Under the pieces are notes generated by a model. It made no database searches and was not told the DNA's origin. It saw nothing but the letters and a program-made list of their open reading frames with translations. The translations under genes were made by a program, and so were the position numbers. From positions 10,692,022-10,756,021 of the forward strand of contig NC_064045.1 in the NCBI RefSeq assembly GCF_932526225.1: DNA of 64,000 nt, written 5' to 3'. This document shows positions 58,601 through 64,000 of the stretch, piece by piece. The stretch's first letter is position 1, and each line of letters begins with the position of its first letter. Source of the DNA: Nematostella vectensis (Eukaryota > Cnidaria > Anthozoa > Actiniaria > Edwardsiidae).

Positions 58601-61600
58601 ATTTTATTGCAAATCAGTGTTGCATAGATCAATTCTTCCATTTTACTAAAGATTTCATGTTTTGTTTTTCAGTTTCTTCAGAAGTCAAAGGCTTTAAACT
58701 CTCACAAGTTATTTGGATTTCAAACTGAACTTAATAATACCATGAGGTATGAAACAACAGGAAATTCTTTGTTAGCAAGATTCAATGCTTTCAATGAATA
58801 ATTCCCTATATTTTCAGGTACATTTTAGTCGACTGGCTTGTTGAGGTTGCTCTTATGAAGGTTGGTAGTATAAAGTGTACATTGTGTGGCAGTTTTTAGG
58901 CAGCTGTGTTGGTGCATCCTGCAGCAATGTTGAATGTTGTTGGTTTTTCATAATCCTTCAATTCCATAAAAGTCAATGAAAGCTGGTGGCTTTAACAAAG
59001 AAGCATCATATGTCTGTTTTACTTTTGTGCCCTTGTTTAACTATGGCTGGGCAAGAAAACCTTATGTATCTGGTTTTCTGTCATTATAATTGATATGTTT
59101 AAGAAAAACTGTTATTTATATTCTGGGCAGGATTTCTCAAGTCAGATAGTCCATATTGCTGTTCACTGTGTGGATCAGTACCTAATGAAAAGAAAGGTTC
59201 AGCGATCAGAATTGCAGCTTTTAGGAATCACATGTATACTAATTGCAGCAAGGTAATCCATCAATACTTGTGTTGCATACACCAGCTTGGGTTAATAATT
59301 TAATCACAACTATAATAAAATGTTCCTCCTATCACAGGTTCCAGGGCAAAGATATTGTTACTATACGAGAGGCATCCTGGCTAACTGATGATACATACTC
59401 CTATGAAGAAGTTGTAAGGTACAAACTTAGATATTATATGTCCTGCTTCTATGTATATCTTCTGGGTCTTTTTTTGATGGTGTTTTTTTATTTTATTTAC
59501 AGAATGATGGGGGAAGTGATGTCATGTCTTCGAGGAGAAGTCAGGGTAAGATTTTCAACTCAGAGATTCTGCCAAAGCCTTAGGCACAGTGCCCCGACTC
59601 AATATAAACCTTTGCTTGGAATTAAATAACACTCTTTTAATAGACTTGGGGCAAATACTTAAATATATATATATTTTTGACCTACAGGTTTTGACTATAG
59701 CTGATTATCTCAAGCTCTTTTGCAGACTATCTGCAGTAAGTATCTTTTAATGACCATCAAAAGTGCAATAGCTCGCAAGTAGAGCCTTAATATAGGGTCG
59801 AATTAAACAAAAGACAATGGGTCTGTTAAGTTAAGGGAGCATTTAAGATATTGCAAGCTTCACTTATTGATTTTATCTTTGCTAGGTGGATCACAAAACA
59901 GAATGTGTCGCTTCCTACATTAGCGACCTTTCCATACTTCACACTGAATTTGGCAGGTAAGGGTACCCTTTTAGTTGCATATTGTGTTTTATTTAACATC
60001 ATTTTTAAAGGTATCTGTATCGACTGCAGTAAAGCATACATAAGTTGAAGTTTGCATGATTGTGTGCTTAGGATCCTCATTTTGTTGCTTCCAACTCAAC
60101 AGTTGTTCCATGGGTGTTCCTACCCCTCTTGTTGTTCCCTGATGTGATGTATATGAGCAGCAGTGACTGACTGCTCTGCAGCCTTTGCTATACACAACAA
60201 ATTCACAAAGGGACATGTCTTATTATCTTATCTTACCTGTTCTCAGAGAAAATGGCAAATGTTGTATGTAACTTAGCTTTGTTTTAAAGCTGCATTGTCA
60301 CCGCAGTTTACTTCAGGTCGACTACGTAACAATCTCCTATAATTTTTAACAGAAAATGTGAAGCATATTTCAAAATTGTAAAAGCATTGTGTCTATTGGA
60401 AGTTTCTTCAGGATGTGACTGATAATTTAGAGCGGATGGCCTGTTTAATAGCGGGATTCTCATAGATTCTTTTGTCTTATAAGTTGAGGTTTCCGTTGGC
60501 CCTTCGGAAGTAAACTGGTGACAATGTGACTTTAAGTCTCTAAACAAAGCCACATTTTGAACTTGATCTTTTTGCGACAGCAAAACTAAACAAGTCTAGC
60601 GGGTATGACTACTTCCCTAGGCACTTCCTTTTCACTTATATAGCATGCATTTGTTTTTAATGGTTACCAAACTTTGCTAACTTACCACATGTTGTAACTG
60701 ACTCTCTGATGATTAAGTTAATCATGTCATCTTGTATGTGTTTTTTTATTGTATTTTAATATATCTCTCTCCCTCTCTCTCTCTCTCTAGATTTTCTGCA
60801 TCACTCATTGCTGCATCGTGCCTGCTGTTGGCAAATACTTTACAAGAAGCAGGTAAATTGCAGGGCCATGCCTCAGACTGGGGGGGGACTTATGCACAGC
60901 CACGCCCCATCTTGTAATTTCCTTTATGCTTTTCAAAAAATGGGGGACCTGGCCCCTAAGAGCATTATGGCACTTATCCTTCTTTCTATCTCTTTAAATC
61001 AACCATATTTATTAAAACCTAGACTCTTGATCTATGACTTTAGGGAATCAAGGTTTCACTAGAAAGCTAGCCACTTGGCTAATATTCTCAATAAAACGAA
61101 AACAACAAAGGCAGATCCAGATTTCTTAAAAGTTGACTGTATACTGTTTTTATTCTAGATTCTCCTTGGCCACTTCACATGACGCAAATGGTTGGAATCC
61201 ACACCTCTGATCTGTTAGAAAGCACTCTATACTTGCATCAAAAATGGTAAACACATGTTGATGATCATTGATGGTGATAACATGGTTGCAATTGTTTAAT
61301 GATATGATGATAATTGTTGAAGATTATTTTTCTGTGCTTCCAATAATTAGATAATGACGAAAACTATGTTGCTATGTGATGATTATTTGACTTTATTTTC
61401 ATTCTTTCAGTTTATTAGATGACTCTCCGATTGATCATAGAAATGTTAAACTTAAGGCCATCAAGGAGAGGTAAGAAGAGTCATTGCAAGTTCTTTATTA
61501 CAGGTTTATAAAGTCTCTCTATTCTCTTTGAACAATAGTTTCTAACCATTCGTCTTTCTGCAGGTACTCGGAAGATAGATTTATGAAGGTCTCAGAAATC

Positions 61601-62380
61601 AAGGTAAAGAGCTCATATGTTCTCTAGTTTTTTAAACTGATGTCTGTTGTCACCTATTTCAAGTGGTATGTTAAAAAGATGCACGGTTTAATTAGGACGA
61701 GAAACGTATTCCTCAATCTTTGATCAGATTGTGTGCTTTTGTACCATTTGAATCAACGAAATGCTATAATTCGTACCCAGATTCCTGGCCGAGATGAGAT
61801 TAGACTCCGCCTTCTTTCCCACGTGACACGCCAAGACATACGAACACAATCTATGGCCACGCCTTCCTATCAATCACTCACCGTCAGTCACAGTGACAGC
61901 CTAAACGTCAGCATCGGTGTCCTATCAGAGAGTGGATACGAGGGTGACCGAGAGGATGAGGGGGAACTGGTAACTGATGATGTCATGGGTGAAGACGATG
62001 ACGACTCGTTGCTAAGCGAGCTTGAAGGCTTCGACGAGGGCGGAATGTTGAATAAGCAATTCGGAGATTCCTCTTTTCTGGCTTCGAATGAGTACTTGAG
62101 ATTTAGCTCGACTCCGAGTATTGTGCGGGAATCCCACGAGAGAGCTTTCGTCGAGGACGAAGACGAGCCGATGGACATCGAGCCGGTTACGATTGGCAAC
62201 GGGATTCTTGACGAGAACAAAAATGTTTGCGCGCCTGTTGCTAGGCAACCATTATGTGCTATCGAAAACACTGTAAGTCATTCCACAACACAATCTTCAA
62301 AGAAAGGGAACCAGAGACGGAAAGAAATTCCCCTCAAAACACGCCGAACCAGGAGCAGTAGAAACCAAGTCATAGTATAG
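55676..62380 (+). CDS. CCNF: Cyclin F, F-box cyclin (18 exons)
   Basis: Substrate receptor of an SCF ubiquitin ligase in S/G2. Exons: 55676-55813, 55971-56077, 56171-56238, 56932-57125, 57400-57462, 58056-58316, 58673-58746, 58818-58860, 59131-59252, 59338-59418, 59503-59545, 59688-59735, 59886-59956, 60791-60852, 61159-61246, 61411-61470, 61564-61603, 61781-62380; 720 residues (human about 786). Order of parts: F-box (FFSLPEEVLIIILKFLPAQD, about 21-66); FIRPPW and a Sel1-like region (NAEAQYTLAMQYAAG); the N-terminal cyclin box with MRYILVDWLVEVALMK, the counterpart of the MRAIL hydrophobic patch, and LQLLGITCILIAARF; the C-terminal cyclin box (ADYLKLFCRLS to KAIKERY); an acidic PEST-like tail (GEDDDDSLLSELE); and a basic end (KTRRTRSSRNQ), a possible nuclear signal. 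Confidence 0.95.
60284..60535. mobile_element. MITE family B, copy 4
   Basis: About 252 bp in cyclin F intron 13 (59957-60790). TTAA occurs at both edges; the inverted ends carry point changes (AAAGCTGCATTG, CAATGTGACTTT). Confidence 0.86.
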
Positions 62381-64000
62381 CATGAAAAATCCTATTACAA
62401 AGCAAACTCGACGATAAAAACGTTTTTTATTTGTTTGGTATAATACACATACGTACTGCATTATGTCAATCGTGAGCACTCGAGACTCTCTTGCCGGCGA
62501 TGGAGTTTCTAGGTTTTGTTGTTATATTTTACGTTAATAGTGCCAATAAGAAGTGCCCCCCTTGTGGTGGGGGTATTTTTATGGCAGCGGACATTTAAAA
62601 ACTAATTGACTGATCTTATGTACAGAAACATAAAAGAGTTCAAGCATAACGCTATATTAATCTTCTTCTAGATATTAAGAAAAAGGTACCTCTTCAAATA
62701 TCAAATGCTGCTTCTCTTGTAAAAATCCAACCAAATAATATGTACCATAAAAGCATTCAGATTGTTTAAGTGCGCCTGGATATTAGTCATCTACTTTTCT
62801 TCACCGACAAATCAAGGTAGAGCGCCTGGATATTTGTCAGCTACTTTTCTTCACCGACGGGTCAAGGTAGAGGACTATTTTAAAGAAGATACTAGATTTA
62901 TATACATATATGTACCTTGTAAAAAAAAACACAGCTACAATATATTATACATTCCATAGGCATATGTTGTTTAAAGAAAATGTGTTTAATTGTAATTCGC
63001 CAGCTTTGTTTACTGCAGTTGTCAATATTATGTGAACTCTCGCGGACGACTCATAACTTACTAAAGGTAATACGAGCAGCAAAACCGTACAACTTTTGTG
63101 GCAGCATTTACAAAAAAAAAGTTCAAAGGCGATGTTGCGCGTTTTCCTACCGGCAAACCAACTTTTGTCGCAGCAGAAGATAGACTTGTTCTTGCTGTTG
63201 ATCCACCATATTTTTTCTCCGTGACACTAATGTGCGACTTTCGTTAAACCAATCACAAACGCTAATGCAATTGCTTGCGTATGCCTGACGTCACTTTGCT
63301 GCGAGACAAGTTTGGTTGATATAGTAATGCGGGCTACATCTTCGAGTTTTGTTGCAAAAAGTAGAACCATCTTTTACTTTCTGTAGCAAACTTTTTCAAC
63401 TCGCAACAAAAAAAATGCTGCGACAAAAGTTGGCGCGCCGGTAGTAACACGAACAGCGTCACTTGCAAACTTTTTTTCTCAAGTATATTAAGGCCTGGGT
63501 AGTTTGCTCTTAGCATCGAATATAACTTTTTGATTTAACCTTTGTTAACGTCGCCTTAAATTCATTCTTTTTGGCAAGATGATTAAAGTCGACGGCCTTA
63601 ACATTTTCGTAATGTTTTCATTTGGTGATGACGTCACATCATAGATCACGTGACAAAATTGTTTTTTTTTGCCTTTCCGCCGGTCGGGAAAACAGCTTGG
63701 ACAAGGGTGTTTACTAAAAAAGTGTTGACTTTATGTGTGTCATATAATAGCGTTTTAGCATCCGGAATTTTCTCTGCCGTTAACAAGATATTAAATATTT
63801 TTAAGTCACGTGACCTGCTGCGAATTAAAATGTTGATTTGTGACCGAAGGGCTAAACTTTTCTTGTCGGTTAAGACATCAGTGTACAGACGTGCTTCAAA
63901 GGAACATAAAACATGCGATGTTTTCTTTCTCATAGCGTATCCACCAGCGGAGAATTTTTTTAAATATTGATTTGCAAAAGTCACGTGATCGGCTGGATGA
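62381..64000. other. Region downstream of cyclin F, no supported gene
   Basis: About 50-bp units with GCGCCTGGATATT, TCATCTACTTTTCTTCACCGA and TCAAGGTAGAG are duplicated at about 62773-62872. Inverted words CAACTTTTGTCGCAGCA (about 63160) and TGCTGCGACAAAAGTTG (about 63416), with a third copy near 63089, suggest a decayed foldback. GATCACGTGAC at about 63643 and GTCACGTGATC at about 63980 may be the ends of another element of about 350 bp whose open frames (112 and 106 codons) match no family I know. Confidence 0.5.

Noticed and set aside
63646..63984. Overlapping 112- and 106-codon open frames on opposite strands
   Set aside because: No family resemblance, and both lie between inverted CACGTGA words, probably inside a non-autonomous element.

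Overview
The window is a 64 kb piece of an intron-rich animal genome. All seven protein genes are eukaryotic, are split by GT-AG introns (one GC-AG), and match conserved metazoan families. The AT-rich introns, the large number of small foldback (MITE-like) elements and the tRNA-headed SINEs suggest an invertebrate. A cnidarian such as a sea anemone is my best guess, but this is inference and no species marker was seen. I rebuilt the gene models by hand from splice sites. Every join keeps reading frame, and all six complete models end in a stop.

Layout: (1) 1-20685 (+) holds the last 19 exons of an axonemal dynein heavy chain of the DNAH3 type; its 5' part lies outside the window. Its introns are full of minisatellites and MITEs. 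(2) 20686-23706 is intergenic, with a SINE and foldback elements. (3) 23707-29805 (-) is casein kinase 1 delta/epsilon. (4) 30470-31798 (+) is a two-exon RING/TRAF-zinc-finger protein with an RS-like tail. (5) 34418-40371 (-) is ZNF207/BuGZ. (6) 40812-45685 (+) is USP1. (7) 49119-55110 (-) is galactokinase. (8) 55676-62380 (+) is cyclin F. (9) 62381-64000 has no gene I can support.

The six complete genes form three consecutive divergent pairs (CK1/RING protein, ZNF207/USP1, GALK1/CCNF), each sharing 440-664 bp between start codons. The three intervals between pairs, counting the one after the dynein gene, are tail-to-tail (about 2.6-3.4 kb). ZNF207, USP1 and cyclin F all have cell-cycle or ubiquitin roles in other animals, so shared promoters could coordinate them; this is inference.

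The most striking signal is that tandem amplification repeatedly includes or abuts exon-intron junctions. In the dynein gene the acceptor of exon 12 is present 17 times as a 48-bp array, and the donor of the same exon starts an 18-bp array of roughly 80 units, each with a donor-like and a branch-point-like sequence. Exon 15 lies between a degenerate acceptor-containing array and a 33-bp array of about 107 units. Single duplications occur at the boundaries of exons 3, 7, 8 and 14. The last coding segment of USP1 is repeated four times, and the last CK1 acceptor also adjoins arrays. For the two exon 12 arrays, use of a decoy site would give an in-frame stop, which may explain how the gene tolerates them.
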